A DNA stretch of 64,000 nucleotides from assembly GCF_018882365.1 (NCBI RefSeq), contig NZ_JACVOP010000004.1, positions 1 through 64,000 of the forward strand, written 5' to 3'. Both the position numbers and the translations under genes were made by a program. Positions 28,421 through 36,529 of the stretch are shown here, in pieces. Position 1 is the stretch's first letter; each line of letters starts with the position of its first letter. The notes beneath the pieces were generated by a model. It was not told the origin of the DNA. It saw only the letters and a program-made list of their open reading frames with translations, and ran no database searches. The stretch comes from Polynucleobacter sp. 71A-WALBACH (GTDB lineage: Bacteria > Pseudomonadota > Gammaproteobacteria > Burkholderiales > Burkholderiaceae).

Positions 28421-28870
28421 TTAATCTACGTTGTTTGCAGTGAGGAACATCGATTTTTGTAGCGATACAAAGAAGTCTTGATAGGGCTTTGGATCAGTTA
28501 CAGGCATATTGTTGTATTGAGCGTTAGCCCGAACGATCATATTTTTTCCAGATGCGCCAGGACGCACGGATACGGTCATACGTAGGGCGTAGCCGCTTAA
28601 CTTAGTCGCAGAGACGCTACCTAAGTCTAAGTCTGCCTTATCAATTACAAAGCCGAGGTCTTGTAGTGTGGCAATAGTTGAGCGCATAGTTTTAGGTTTA
28701 TCGTTGGTGTCAAAGGCCCGCGTCTGAATTGATCTGAGTTCAACTGAGGTTTGTCCATCAGCCGAAGAGTCAAGAACGCGCTCTTTCATAGTCTGACAGC
28801 CAGTCAAGAGGATGGTGCTAGTTACGGCCACTAACATTGCAACTTTGATCATAGATTGCTTATTCAACAT
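28421..28870 (-). CDS. putative lipoprotein, 149 aa
   Basis: The start at 28870 (MLNKQSMIKVAMLVAV) gives a proper lipoprotein signal with lipobox LLTGCQ. Upstream in-frame ATGs would bury the signal. The start overlaps the end of the preceding lipoprotein gene by 11 bp. The C-terminal half (DFFVSLQKSMFLTANNVD) is clearly similar to the end of that neighbour (EFFDKLSKSIFLQAQNVE), so the two genes are tandem paralogues. Location: inner or outer membrane, periplasmic face. Confidence 0.75.
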   Translation of the reverse strand: MLNKQSMIKVAMLVAVTSTILLTGCQTMKERVLDSSADGQTSVELRSIQTRAFDTNDKPKTMRSTIATLQDLGFVIDKADLDLGSVSATKLSGYALRMTVSVRPGASGKNMIVRANAQYNNMPVTDPKPYQDFFVSLQKSMFLTANNVD

Positions 28871-29471
28871 TTTGTGCCTGTAGGAAGATGGATTTTGATA
28901 GTTTGTCGAAGAATTCTCGATAGATTTCTTGATCATTGATTCCTTCAATTTTGGAGAGCACACCTTTTTGATTCCAAACTAGTCTTTGGAAGGTTACGCG
29001 AACAACAAAGCCACTAGTAGTGGCTTCAACGGGTTGATCGAATTTGACCTGTTTGCCAGATTTTGTCGTGACATCAACTTTTATGGGGTTGTTGGTAGAG
29101 GCCGGTTTGGTGACAAGAGAAGCCCTGATTTTTTGCTCTTTATCGTAGTTCGTTTGTACACCAAAGAGAGCTGCCATCAGAATAGCCCCGGCAATCTGCC
29201 CACCATCAGTCGCATCTCTATTTTTGGAGGCAACAATCACACCTAGAGGCATATTGGATTCATCTAGGTTAAACCCCATATCTTGCAAAACATTATTCGA
29301 AGCAGAGAGAAGTTCTTTCTCGCTCTTGATGTCATATTTACGAGATTGCAGCTGTCTATTTGCCAGGGTATCTGGCGAAAATTGTAGAGCTTCTGGGGGG
29401 ATGGGTTGGGCGCAACCCACTAGTAAGGCCAGCAGAGTAAGGCAGCCAATAATTTTTTTCATTGGGTTCAC
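28860..29471 (-). CDS. putative lipoprotein, 203 aa
   Basis: Lipoprotein signal MKKIIGCLTLLALLVGCAQ (start at the second methionine region; MNPMKK also possible). The middle part has GGQIAGAILMAALFGVQTNYD, a hydrophobic segment, and the end resembles the following lipoprotein. It forms a three-gene lipoprotein operon with 29475-29897 upstream and 28421-28870 downstream. Function unknown; an envelope role is likely. Confidence 0.75.
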   Translation of the reverse strand: MNPMKKIIGCLTLLALLVGCAQPIPPEALQFSPDTLANRQLQSRKYDIKSEKELLSASNNVLQDMGFNLDESNMPLGVIVASKNRDATDGGQIAGAILMAALFGVQTNYDKEQKIRASLVTKPASTNNPIKVDVTTKSGKQVKFDQPVEATTSGFVVRVTFQRLVWNQKGVLSKIEGINDQEIYREFFDKLSKSIFLQAQNVE

Positions 29472-29474
29472 TCT

Positions 29475-29897
29475 TTAAAATTTAGAGGTGTTGTAGGCAA
29501 AGTCTCTAACCATACCTTTTTCATCAAACTTGATAACAATCGTTAAAGTCTTTTGAGTTCTGCTGGCGGTAGCATTGCGATCCGATGGAAACCACAAAAA
29601 GCCACGTCCTGCCGAGGTAGAGGCCATACCTTCTGTAGAGACCTTGTCATACACCCAAGATTCACGTCGCTTTTCGTCGGTGGTAACCATATTGGGTGAG
29701 CCCAGCACAGAGACCACATCAGATGAACTCATACCCACCTTGATTTCTTTTTGAACCTTGGCAATGGAGAGGCTATCGCCTTCCCCTTTGGCAGCGTTCA
29801 TATCCTTTTGTTGATCTACTAGGGATGTTGGATAGCACCCAGATAGAGTAATTAATGCAAGGCCGGACAAGAGGGTGATGAAGAGCGATTTTTTCAT
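29475..29897 (-). CDS. lipoprotein with SmpA/OmlA (BamE-like) domain
   Basis: A 140-residue lipoprotein with lipobox LSGCYP. A BamE/SmpA-type motif follows: IKVGMSSSDVVSVLGSPNMVTTD, then WVYDK and a C-terminal strand TLTIVIKFDEKGMV. This fold is found in BamE of the outer-membrane assembly machine and in several accessory lipoproteins. Because it sits on a genomic island next to two other lipoproteins, it is probably not the housekeeping BamE. Confidence 0.8.
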   Translation of the reverse strand: MKKSLFITLLSGLALITLSGCYPTSLVDQQKDMNAAKGEGDSLSIAKVQKEIKVGMSSSDVVSVLGSPNMVTTDEKRRESWVYDKVSTEGMASTSAGRGFLWFPSDRNATASRTQKTLTIVIKFDEKGMVRDFAYNTSKF

Positions 29898-29920
29898 GGG
29901 ACCAATTTCAAAAATGAGAA

Positions 29921-29947
29921 AGAAAAAAGGGGATGTGCATCCCCTTT
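29921..29947 (-). terminator. terminator of the outer-membrane protein gene
   Basis: The inverted repeat AAAGGGGAT / ATCCCCTTT is followed on the minus strand by a T-rich tail. It lies 11 bp after the stop of the beta-barrel gene and before the lipoprotein operon. Confidence 0.85.
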
Positions 29948-29957
29948 AACTTATTGC

Positions 29958-30647
29958 TTAAAACTTGTAACCAATACCAACAACCGCGTTAAATACATTT
30001 GCGCTAGAAGTCATCGAGTAGTTATAAGCGTAACCACCTGCAACACCACTGTACGAGTTGGTGTTATTGCTATAGCTCATGTAGTTCAACTCACCGAACC
30101 CATATAAGCCGCCTTGTATGATTTGCTTATACCCAAGTCCAAGCGAGTAGCCTGTAAGATTTTGGGTATTTGAAGTGCCACCTTCGGTAGCTTTTACAGA
30201 GGTACCCGTGTAGCCAACTTTTCCGTAAAGCAAACCATCTGTACCAACTGGAGTTGCTGGTGAAAGGAAAATGTTGTATTGGTTTTGGGACTGGTATGTT
30301 CCATTTACTCTCACATTGCCTACGCCATAGTTGTAATTGCCAGACTGTGAATTAAATGGGTTGTATTCAGCGCCGATTCCAAGCAAAAAGTCTTTGGTTA
30401 TGGGGGCCATATAGCCAATAGTGACAACGCCCATTACGCTACCTTGGCTTGAAACGTTTGTGCTAATCGGAGCAGTTCCTACGCCCACAATATTTAATCC
30501 GCTAGAGTTAAATGTTGGCGTGATGTTTTCATAACCAATGCCGAGTTGGCCATAGGCGCCTTCAAATTTAGATTGTGCATTTGCAGTGGCAATGGAACCA
30601 ACTGACAATAATCCAGCTACTACTGTATATATACCCAGCCTTTTCAT
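29958..30647 (-). CDS. outer-membrane beta-barrel protein
   Basis: The ATG at 30647 (MKRLGIYTVVAGLLSVG) has AAGGA upstream and yields a signal peptide ending ATANAQ. The mature part (about 205 residues) is a succession of Gly/Tyr/Asn-rich amphipathic strands, ending FNAVVGIGYKF with the C-terminal aromatic residue needed for Bam-dependent insertion. This fits an eight-stranded barrel of the OmpA-like/OMP_b-brl type. It is divergent from the first WYL regulator, with a small dyad between them. Specific function unknown. Confidence 0.85.
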   Translation of the reverse strand: MKRLGIYTVVAGLLSVGSIATANAQSKFEGAYGQLGIGYENITPTFNSSGLNIVGVGTAPISTNVSSQGSVMGVVTIGYMAPITKDFLLGIGAEYNPFNSQSGNYNYGVGNVRVNGTYQSQNQYNIFLSPATPVGTDGLLYGKVGYTGTSVKATEGGTSNTQNLTGYSLGLGYKQIIQGGLYGFGELNYMSYSNNTNSYSGVAGGYAYNYSMTSSANVFNAVVGIGYKF

Positions 30648-30687
30648 ATCAATCCTTATAAAAATTAAAGAGAATTGATTTTTGACT

Positions 30688-30700
30688 TGAGCCAGGCTCA
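30688..30700. promoter_or_regulatory. dyad TGAGCC-A-GGCTCA between the barrel gene and WYL regulator 1
   Basis: A perfect 6-bp inverted repeat lies in the divergent promoter region, 41 bp from the barrel start and 74 bp from the WYL start. It may be an autoregulatory operator. Its half-site resembles, in the opposite order, the GCTCA-N5-TGAGC sites of WYL regulator 2. Confidence 0.45.
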
Positions 30701-30773
30701 CCCCATGAGACTGTGACTACTCAAAATGAAATAAATCTAAATAAATTTCATAACGAGGGCGCAAGGCGAATCA

Positions 30774-31754
30774 ATGGATAGAACGGAACGGTTTTATAAG
30801 ATTCAGAAATTGTTGGGAGAGCGCCAAGTTGTTACCGCTGAACAATTTTTAAAAGTGCTTGAAGTTTCTCGGGCGACGTTTAGGCGGGATCTTGAGTATT
30901 TGCGAGATCGTTTAGGTGCTCCAATTGAGTGGAATGCAGATCTCAAGGGCTATACCCTCAATATTAGCGCTAATGGAAAAGAGTCCTTAACAGCGCTCCC
31001 TGGCCTTTGGTTAAATGACGCTGAGATTCATTCTTGGTTATCCGTTATTGAGCTGTTAAAAAATATTGAACCCAATGGCACGGTGACTGCGCAGGTCAAT
31101 CCTATTCGTAGTCGCTTAGAAAAGTTACTAGATGAAAGTAGTTTTTCTCTAAAAGAGGTAGCCAAGAGAATTCAGATCGTTAGTTTAGCTAGACGCAGAA
31201 CATCGCCGGCCTTTTTTGAATTAATTGCTAATGCTCTGTTGTCAAGAAAGCGAATTCATATTCGCTATCTGCAAAGATTTAACGAGAGTATTAGTGAGCG
31301 CGAGGTATCGCCCCAGCGATTAGTGTATTACCGTGATAACTGGTATTTAGATGCTTTTTGTCATGATCGGGATGACCTGAGAACATTCTCGCTAGACGCT
31401 ATCGAGACAGTTAAGGGATTGGAGAAGTCTGCTGTATCGGTTGATGAGAATGTTTTGGTATCCGAATTGGAATCTTCTTATGGAATCTTTGCTGGCAAAA
31501 AATATCAAATTGCAAAGCTCAAATTTACGCCCTTTAGAGCGCGGTGGGTTTCTAAAGAGCTATGGCACCCTAAGCAGCGTGGCGAAGTGATGGAGGATGG
31601 CTCTTACCTATTGGAAATTCCTTATAGTGATGAGAGGGAGTTGACGCTAGATATTTTGCGCCAAGGCGCTGATGTTGAGGTGGTCGATCCTCCAGACTTA
31701 AGAAATCATGTGTTTGATGTCCTAGTGAGGGCGGTCACCATTTATCAAAACTAG
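30774..31754 (+). CDS. WYL-domain transcriptional regulator 1
   Basis: A 326-residue regulator. The N-terminal winged helix is DeoR/HTH_11-like (ERFYKIQKLLGERQVVTAEQ, then SRATFRRDLEYLRDRLGAPI). The WYL domain follows around residues 150-220 (RIHIRYLQRF, then VSPQRLVYYRDNWYLDAFCH), and a WCX-type C-terminus ends the protein. WYL proteins sense nucleotides or nucleic acids and often control defence genes. It is a paralogue of the regulator at 33607-34575. Confidence 0.92.
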   Translation: MDRTERFYKIQKLLGERQVVTAEQFLKVLEVSRATFRRDLEYLRDRLGAPIEWNADLKGYTLNISANGKESLTALPGLWLNDAEIHSWLSVIELLKNIEPNGTVTAQVNPIRSRLEKLLDESSFSLKEVAKRIQIVSLARRRTSPAFFELIANALLSRKRIHIRYLQRFNESISEREVSPQRLVYYRDNWYLDAFCHDRDDLRTFSLDAIETVKGLEKSAVSVDENVLVSELESSYGIFAGKKYQIAKLKFTPFRARWVSKELWHPKQRGEVMEDGSYLLEIPYSDERELTLDILRQGADVEVVDPPDLRNHVFDVLVRAVTIYQN

Positions 31755-31916
31755 TAACACACCATTTTAATTGGTTGTCACTACAACTTTAGTGCTTAAA
31801 AATAGACTCGGAATTTGAATTCTATTAGGTCGTATTAATATGGAGAGGGTAAGGGCGGAGTTATTCCGAATTGCCAAGCCCTGACAGTTGTTTAATTGGC
31901 TAAAGAGGAGGGTGAC

Positions 31917-32537
31917 ATGAATAACACGCATGCGCGAACTATTTCATCGCAATTAGTTAAGGCTTACCGGCAGGCGGACTACCTCATTGACCTTCCAGGT
32001 TAGTTAATCACATTAAAAATTGGTCAATTCAATAAGCGTTTGGCCAAGCTCATGACCGATGAGTCGGTCACCACAGCGGCCTTTTTGACTGCATTTAATC
32101 CCTATAGTCAGGAATTAGGTGAAGGTGAAAACGAAGCTGCGCAACGTGAGCTCATTGCTGATTTGCGCGCCTTGCATGTCTCGATCATATTTGCTCAAGG
32201 AAATGATTCGAATGGGCATTGGCCGGGAGAGCCTAGTTTGTTCGCTTTAGGAATTTCAATACAAGATGCAGAAATGCTGGCCGATCGTTATAAGCAAAAT
32301 GGTTTCGTATGGATCGGTAATAGTGATGCTATGCCTAACTTACGCTTGCGCTATCCGATTGAAGTTCCTTCCAAACACGCAGCTCAAGAATGGATTAAAA
32401 CGCTACCAACTCAATTGAGAGTCGGTGCTTCACAGATGCCTTTAGCCGAGCTCGCTTGGGTGATGGCAGTTCCAGACGAGGAGCTAACTCATTGGCTAGA
32501 CCGGATGGATCGGCGATGGGCGTTGGTACTGAGTTAG
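31917..32537 (+). pseudogene. DUF3293 gene interrupted by one in-frame amber codon
   Basis: A strong ribosome binding site (GAGGAG) precedes ATG 31917. The frame encodes SSQLVKAYRQADYLIDLPG, then TAG at 32001-32003, and continues in the same frame with LITLKIGQFNKRLAKLM and TAFNPYSQELGEGENEAAQ. The parts before and after the TAG together make one DUF3293-like protein of about 206 residues; WPGEPSLFALGIS and NGFVWIG are in the later part. So the gene is a nonsense pseudogene, or the stop is read through, or translation restarts at TTG 32040 or ATG 32052. No frameshift is needed. Confidence 0.75.
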
Positions 32538-32705
32538 ATAGAGTCTTCAAACTGATTAGCGCGGGCATACAAAGGTTTTCCTAGCCGTGATGGAGCAAGC
32601 AGTAGCGATAATTGCGCCTATCAAGACTGTGTATGAGCTCGATCAAGCGCTTCTTTGGGTCAGGCATCACTCCAAAATAGGTAAAAATGCTATTAAAAAT
32701 TACTA

Positions 32706-32720
32706 GCTCATTCATTGAGC
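32706..32720. promoter_or_regulatory. GCTCA-N5-TGAGC operator, site 1
   Basis: The arms extend to ACTAGCTCA / TGAGCTAGT, a perfect 9-bp dyad. The core ends 44 bp before the start of the 68-residue membrane protein gene. Two further sites with the same core and spacing occur at 33403 and 34640. Confidence 0.65.
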
Positions 32721-32764
32721 TAGTGAGTCTTTAATCTTTAATCATTAAATCAAAGGAGATTGTG

Positions 32765-32971
32765 ATGATTAAAATTTGCGGCGTTTTACTGATGCTTTTG
32801 AGTCTATATGCATTCTCAGAAACATCAAACGGGTGGTTTGCTCAAGTATTTTGGATTGGCACTTTCTTTTATGTAAGCGAGGCTTTATTTTCGTATGCAG
32901 TTAATGCATGTAGCAAAGATCTAATCCGTTCAAACAAGGCTCAAAATACCCGAGCATCATTATTTATTTAA
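32765..32971 (+). CDS. small membrane protein, 68 aa
   Basis: The ATG at 32765 is favoured over GTG 32762 because AAAGGAG stands six bases upstream. Two hydrophobic helices (ICGVLLMLLSLYAF and QVFWIGTFFYVSEALFSYAV) and a polar tail are visible. It is probably an inner-membrane protein. Function unknown, but its promoter carries site 1 of the GCTCA-N5-TGAGC set. Confidence 0.65.
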   Translation: MIKICGVLLMLLSLYAFSETSNGWFAQVFWIGTFFYVSEALFSYAVNACSKDLIRSNKAQNTRASLFI

Positions 32972-33049
32972 TGACTTTGTCAGCCACTGTGAGTTGGCGT
33001 TAGGCTTACATAAGCCAGATTTATCCTAACTAAGCGTGTTACTCATTAT

Positions 33050-33358
33050 CTATTTTGATGTTTGGCTTGGCGAGTAGCCAATCCGATTGCCGTTGTTATC
33101 AAAGATATTGGTCACGCCCTGGGGTGATTGAACTTCATAACCAATCCGATTGCCAGTGTTGTTGTAAACCCCATTGGTTGAGTTGTAATTTAATGGACTG
33201 TTTTGGTAGTTGAGTGGACTGTTCTGATAATTCAAAGGGCTATTGTTGTAATTGAGTTCGCTGTTTTGATAATTGAGTGGACTACTATTCCAATTAGTTG
33301 TCTGGGCAACAATATTGGTTGCAAATCCAATTAGCGCAATGGTGATCATCCATCTCAT
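33050..33358 (-). CDS. secreted protein with NSPLNYQ heptad repeats
   Basis: A 102-residue protein with signal peptide MRWMITIALIGFATNIVAQ. Residues 25-59 hold five tandem copies of a seven-residue unit (consensus NSPLNYQ), and two NRIGY motifs follow at residues 70-74 and 90-94. The regular spacing suggests a stacked beta structure or a repetitive surface segment. An operator-like dyad (site 2) lies 45 bp upstream. Function unknown. Confidence 0.7.
   Translation of the reverse strand: MRWMITIALIGFATNIVAQTTNWNSSPLNYQNSELNYNNSPLNYQNSPLNYQNSPLNYNSTNGVYNNTGNRIGYEVQSPQGVTNIFDNNGNRIGYSPSQTSK
33182..33286 (-). repeat. five 21-bp coding repeats (NSPLNYQ units)
   Basis: The DNA coding for residues 25-59 repeats with a 21-bp period and small synonymous changes. 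Such repeats can expand or contract by slippage, altering the length of the exported protein. Confidence 0.75.
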
Positions 33359-33402
33359 TATTATCTCCTAGGTATTAATGAGTTCATCCTAAGGTATCAA
33401 GA

Positions 33403-33417
33403 GCTCAAAAAATGAGC
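33403..33417. promoter_or_regulatory. GCTCA-N5-TGAGC operator, site 2
   Basis: GCTCA-AAAAA-TGAGC lies 45 bp upstream of the start of the NSPLNYQ-repeat gene (minus strand). Core and spacing are the same as at 32706 and 34640. Confidence 0.65.
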
Positions 33418-33606
33418 CAGTCCACCGGCGCAATAAAAAATATCCAGAAGAGTGTAAAAATTGAAGGCCGGCAATTTTTAGTAGGATTTTGGCCTTAGCG
33501 CTATAGAAGTATCGCGATCAGATACTTAAGCAAGCCCAGGCATCTTTTTATTAATTACCCATTAGGGTGACTGATACTTGGACAAAGGAAAAGGAGTTGA
33601 TGCGAC

Positions 33607-34575
33607 CTAATATGCGGACAGCGTCTTTTTGAGCTCGTTAAGCACCTTGGTTTTAAGGCTTGCCGGAGCTAATACCTCAACTTCAGAGCCATGCTTCAAT
33701 ATATCCATGACTAGCTCAGGATCTTGGTTGTAATCAAACTCTAGGATATAAAAGCCTTTGTCGTCAAATTTGCCAGTTTGTTGCCCATGCCACTGCTCTC
33801 CAGATACCCAGCGGGCTCGCTCAGGGGAAAACCGCAGCTTCGCCCTTTGGGTTGCCTTTCCTGAGAAGATGCCGTAACTTTCGGCAAAGTTTTCATGAAG
33901 CTCTTTCTCGGAAATATCATCCGCTTTTTTGTTAGTTAATGCGGCTGTTTTAACCCCATCAACTGCAAAGCTACGCAGTTCATTACGTAGATGGCAATAG
34001 GCATCTAAGTACCAGTTATCACGATAATGAATGAGACGCTGAGGGGAGATCTCGCGCTCTGTTGTTTGATTGGTACCCTTGGAGTAATACGTAATATATA
34101 GACGTTCACGTTTAAGTAGTGCGCTACCAATTTCTTCAAAGTTTTCAATTGAGCTTTTTCGTGAGGCCATCCCAAAAACCTTAATACGTTTACGCAACTC
34201 TTTGGAGGTGGCAGATGATTGGCCTAAGATCCCGTCAATGATTGACATCAAGGGCTCGATATGGGGGCCAATAAGACCGCCCTTATCCTGGGATGAGAGT
34301 AGATGTTGCATGAGTGCTAGGGCGGTGGCTTCCTTTTCAGAAAACCACAGTCCTGGTAATTCGATCTTCTCAGATACGCTAGCTTGTTCAAACTTATAAC
34401 CACCCTCTGATCGGTCATAGATGATCGAGGCATTCATGCGATCACGCAGATATTCCAAGTCGCGTTTAAAGGTCGCGGGAGAGATTTCGAGTTCATCAAG
34501 AAAATCTTGACGAGGTACGCATTTGCGAACCTGGATCATGTACTTAATACGGTGCAGCCGCTCCACACTACTCAT
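33607..34575 (-). CDS. WYL-domain transcriptional regulator 2
   Basis: A 322-residue paralogue of the regulator at 30774. The winged helix is MSSVERLHRIKYMIQVRKC, with ISPATFKRDLEYLRDRMNAS. The WYL domain includes ERLYITYYSKG and ISPQRLIHYRDNWYLDAYCH, and a WCX-like end follows. It is divergent from the 34703 gene, with a GCTCA-N5-TGAGC dyad in the shared promoter. Two more copies of this dyad lie before neighbouring genes, so this protein is the best candidate to bind them. Confidence 0.92.
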   Translation of the reverse strand: MSSVERLHRIKYMIQVRKCVPRQDFLDELEISPATFKRDLEYLRDRMNASIIYDRSEGGYKFEQASVSEKIELPGLWFSEKEATALALMQHLLSSQDKGGLIGPHIEPLMSIIDGILGQSSATSKELRKRIKVFGMASRKSSIENFEEIGSALLKRERLYITYYSKGTNQTTEREISPQRLIHYRDNWYLDAYCHLRNELRSFAVDGVKTAALTNKKADDISEKELHENFAESYGIFSGKATQRAKLRFSPERARWVSGEQWHGQQTGKFDDKGFYILEFDYNQDPELVMDILKHGSEVEVLAPASLKTKVLNELKKTLSAY

Positions 34576-34639
34576 ATCAATCCCAATATAAATATCAAAT
34601 AGTCCACATTTTTGTTTTTATCACTTTAAGACCTTTATA

Positions 34640-34654
34640 GCTCATTTTTTGAGC
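34640..34654. promoter_or_regulatory. GCTCA-N5-TGAGC operator, site 3
   Basis: TAGCTCA-TTTTT-TGAGCTA (34638-34656) lies between WYL regulator 2 (start 34575) and the divergent gene at 34703, 48 bp from the latter. A degraded second copy (GCTCAAGAAAATGA) follows at 34660. Confidence 0.7.
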
Positions 34655-34702
34655 TAGCGGCTCAAGAAAATGAAATAACTATTAAATACAGAAGGGAATC
34701 AA

Positions 34703-34996
34703 ATGCTAACCAGCGCACTCGTATTAATCACAATGCTGCCATTACAGGTTTCGCCGAGTGGTAAATCAAGTTTGCTAATTTCTAGACCACTGGCAGTGGC
34801 GGTATTTGTGGATAGTGCCAGAATTTTAGGGTTGCCAAAATTCAGACTTAGGGACGGGAATGGAAACATTTATAACCCCCACAAGGCAATGATTCAAGAA
34901 CCTCTGGCATTGATTCATCAGCATGCCGGTATGCTAATCGTTAGCGATGTCACTGCACGTAAAGCTTATATCAATTCGTATGTGCGTAGCAGATAA
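34703..34996 (+). CDS. hypothetical protein, 97 aa
   Basis: Starts MLTSALVLITMLPLQVSPSGK; the N-terminus is hydrophobic but lacks a clear signal cleavage site. The gene starts a plus-strand unit with 35014 and perhaps 35439, opposite WYL regulator 2. No family recognised. Confidence 0.6.
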   Translation: MLTSALVLITMLPLQVSPSGKSSLLISRPLAVAVFVDSARILGLPKFRLRDGNGNIYNPHKAMIQEPLALIHQHAGMLIVSDVTARKAYINSYVRSR

Positions 34997-35013
34997 TAAA
35001 TTTAGGAGAAAGT

Positions 35014-35391
35014 ATGGCCATAGCTACAGAATTTATCGACTTTATTGTTCCTATTCATATTATTAGGGATAAATATCCCGGAGGGTGGGAGCAGTGCTTA
35101 AGAGATCATGAGCATCTTATTGGTGGCCGCGTTTGGTATGACCAGTATTTATTTCGAAATGGCGCAATGAATCCAAGAGATATTTCGTCTTTGGTCGAAA
35201 GTTGGCAGGAGATGGGTTTTGAGTGTTATCGCGAGGAAGATAGCAAAAAATGCTGGCAGGATGTCTGTGTTTACGAAGGTATGTTTGGGGGACCCACCAT
35301 GAAGTGTGATTGGCTTGAATCTGATAAGAGAACCAGGTCCGTATTTCTTAAGGGAACTGAGACGGGTGAAGTGGCAGGTATGCTAAGGTAG
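35014..35391 (+). CDS. hypothetical protein, 125 aa
   Basis: A soluble protein starting MAIATEFIDFIVPIHIIRDKYP with a strong ribosome binding site (TAGGAGAAAGT). The pattern GGWEQCLRDHEHLIGGRVWYDQ and a Cys-containing middle part recall a widespread unnamed family of small bacterial proteins. It follows the 97-residue gene by 17 bp. Function unknown. Confidence 0.7.
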   Translation: MAIATEFIDFIVPIHIIRDKYPGGWEQCLRDHEHLIGGRVWYDQYLFRNGAMNPRDISSLVESWQEMGFECYREEDSKKCWQDVCVYEGMFGGPTMKCDWLESDKRTRSVFLKGTETGEVAGMLR

Positions 35392-35438
35392 CGTGAATAT
35401 TAGTGCAATTATTTATCAATAAACGAGGTTGATATTAA

Positions 35439-36254
35439 ATGTGTAATGCATGGAATCACTCCATTGACTGCACCTGTGGATGGGGAGGTGAAGGACATTC
35501 TGGAAGAAGGTCTTTAGGTAATGTCTCCCTGCATGTAATGCAACCTAAATTCAAAACTTACAACGAGTTCTTGGTTAGCTGCACAATTCCAAACGCCAAA
35601 TGTCCAGAGTGCGGAAATCCTGTATTTTTTTATAGATCCCCCAGTAATGGACGTGTTTTTTTCGACGAATTAGGGCCGCCATGGCCCAAGCATCCATGTA
35701 CCACTAGTCCAAATAAATCAATTCCAGCCAATAATTTTGTAAGGCCTCAATCCATGGACTTCTCTACTCAATATTATGTAAATAGCCAGTGGAAGCCTTT
35801 CTTGGTTGAGGGTTTATTCAAAGTAGATTTAAAAAAACGTATCTCAGAAATAGTCGGTTATATAAATGATCAAAAGCGAAGCTTCTTCACAAGATTGGAG
35901 GGAATAACCACCGATTTCCCTTTTTTTATCAAAGAAACTGACTCAGAAATTAGATTGCTAACATTTAAACCTGACTCTGAGAGTTACCTGCTTGAATTTA
36001 TCGTAAAAAAATATCAATCTGAACTGATGGAATCTGTTTTAGGTGGGTCATCCCCTCCCCCAAAGGTCGTGGCTCGAGTAATACAGCAAAACCCATCGAA
36101 TCATAGATCAGGAAAAAATTTCAAAAGTAAAAGAGAGCCTAATTCTGAAAGAGGTAAAAGCGAGGATAAAAAGGTTAAAGCAGTTCGGCCTAAATTGCCT
36201 GGAAAAATGCAAGATCAGCTCTTAAAGTTAAGGGATGTATTTAAGACAGGCTGA
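35439..36254 (+). CDS. zinc-finger-containing hypothetical protein, 271 aa
   Basis: The N-terminus MCNAWNHSIDCTCGWGGEGH is a recognisable start of an unnamed bacterial family with Cys/His clusters. A CPECGNP knuckle follows near residue 55 and a second His/Cys cluster at PKHPCTTSP. The middle part is globular and the last 60 residues are strongly basic and disordered. A nucleic-acid-binding role is plausible but unproven. It lies 47 bp after the 125-residue gene. Confidence 0.7.
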   Translation: MCNAWNHSIDCTCGWGGEGHSGRRSLGNVSLHVMQPKFKTYNEFLVSCTIPNAKCPECGNPVFFYRSPSNGRVFFDELGPPWPKHPCTTSPNKSIPANNFVRPQSMDFSTQYYVNSQWKPFLVEGLFKVDLKKRISEIVGYINDQKRSFFTRLEGITTDFPFFIKETDSEIRLLTFKPDSESYLLEFIVKKYQSELMESVLGGSSPPPKVVARVIQQNPSNHRSGKNFKSKREPNSERGKSEDKKVKAVRPKLPGKMQDQLLKLRDVFKTG

Positions 36255-36279
36255 CGGATTAATTTTATTGGAGCTTCCA

Positions 36280-36450
36280 TTCTTTTTCCTTATTAAAAAA
36301 TGAAATGCCGGTCTTTCCCGGCTGTCCGCTTGCTCCTGCCCTAAAGGAGGTCCCAAACGAGAGGGAACAAAAGAACACGCAAGCTGATATGGTTTTTTCA
36401 TGAAAGAGAGTATCTCTCCGGCTTTGGGGCACTCATACCAAATCCCCTAG
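36280..36450 (-). ncRNA. structured intergenic RNA candidate ending in a terminator
   Basis: Reading the minus strand, this region holds several nested pairs: GAGAG-ATA-CTCTC, a long-range GCTTGC / GCAAGC, TCCC / GGGA, and finally GCCGG-GAAAGA-CCGGC followed by a T-rich tail near 36295. It lies downstream of the VIT-VWA gene. It could be a 3'UTR-derived small RNA or simply a structured terminator region. I do not recognise an RNA family. Confidence 0.3.
36290..36322 (-). terminator. terminator downstream of the VIT-VWA gene
   Basis: On the minus strand the GCCGG / CCGGC stem has a six-base loop and is followed by ATTTCATTTTTT. It lies about 210 bp after the VIT-VWA stop. Confidence 0.6.
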
Positions 36451-36529
36451 GCCGCACTAACTATTAACAACAAGCAATCTACTGCCACACAACCACCACA
36501 ATTAACAACAAATTGATTTTTCATTAAAG

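Noticed and set aside
29475..29897. Housekeeping bamE
   Set aside because: It sits on an island with other lipoproteins and is longer than the usual housekeeping protein; only the domain is named.
32590..32706. A 38-codon frame before the small membrane protein gene
   Set aside because: No ribosome binding site, no recognised family, and it runs into the dyad at 32706.
33182..33286. CRISPR-like array
   Set aside because: The 21-bp period is continuous coding repeat without spacers.
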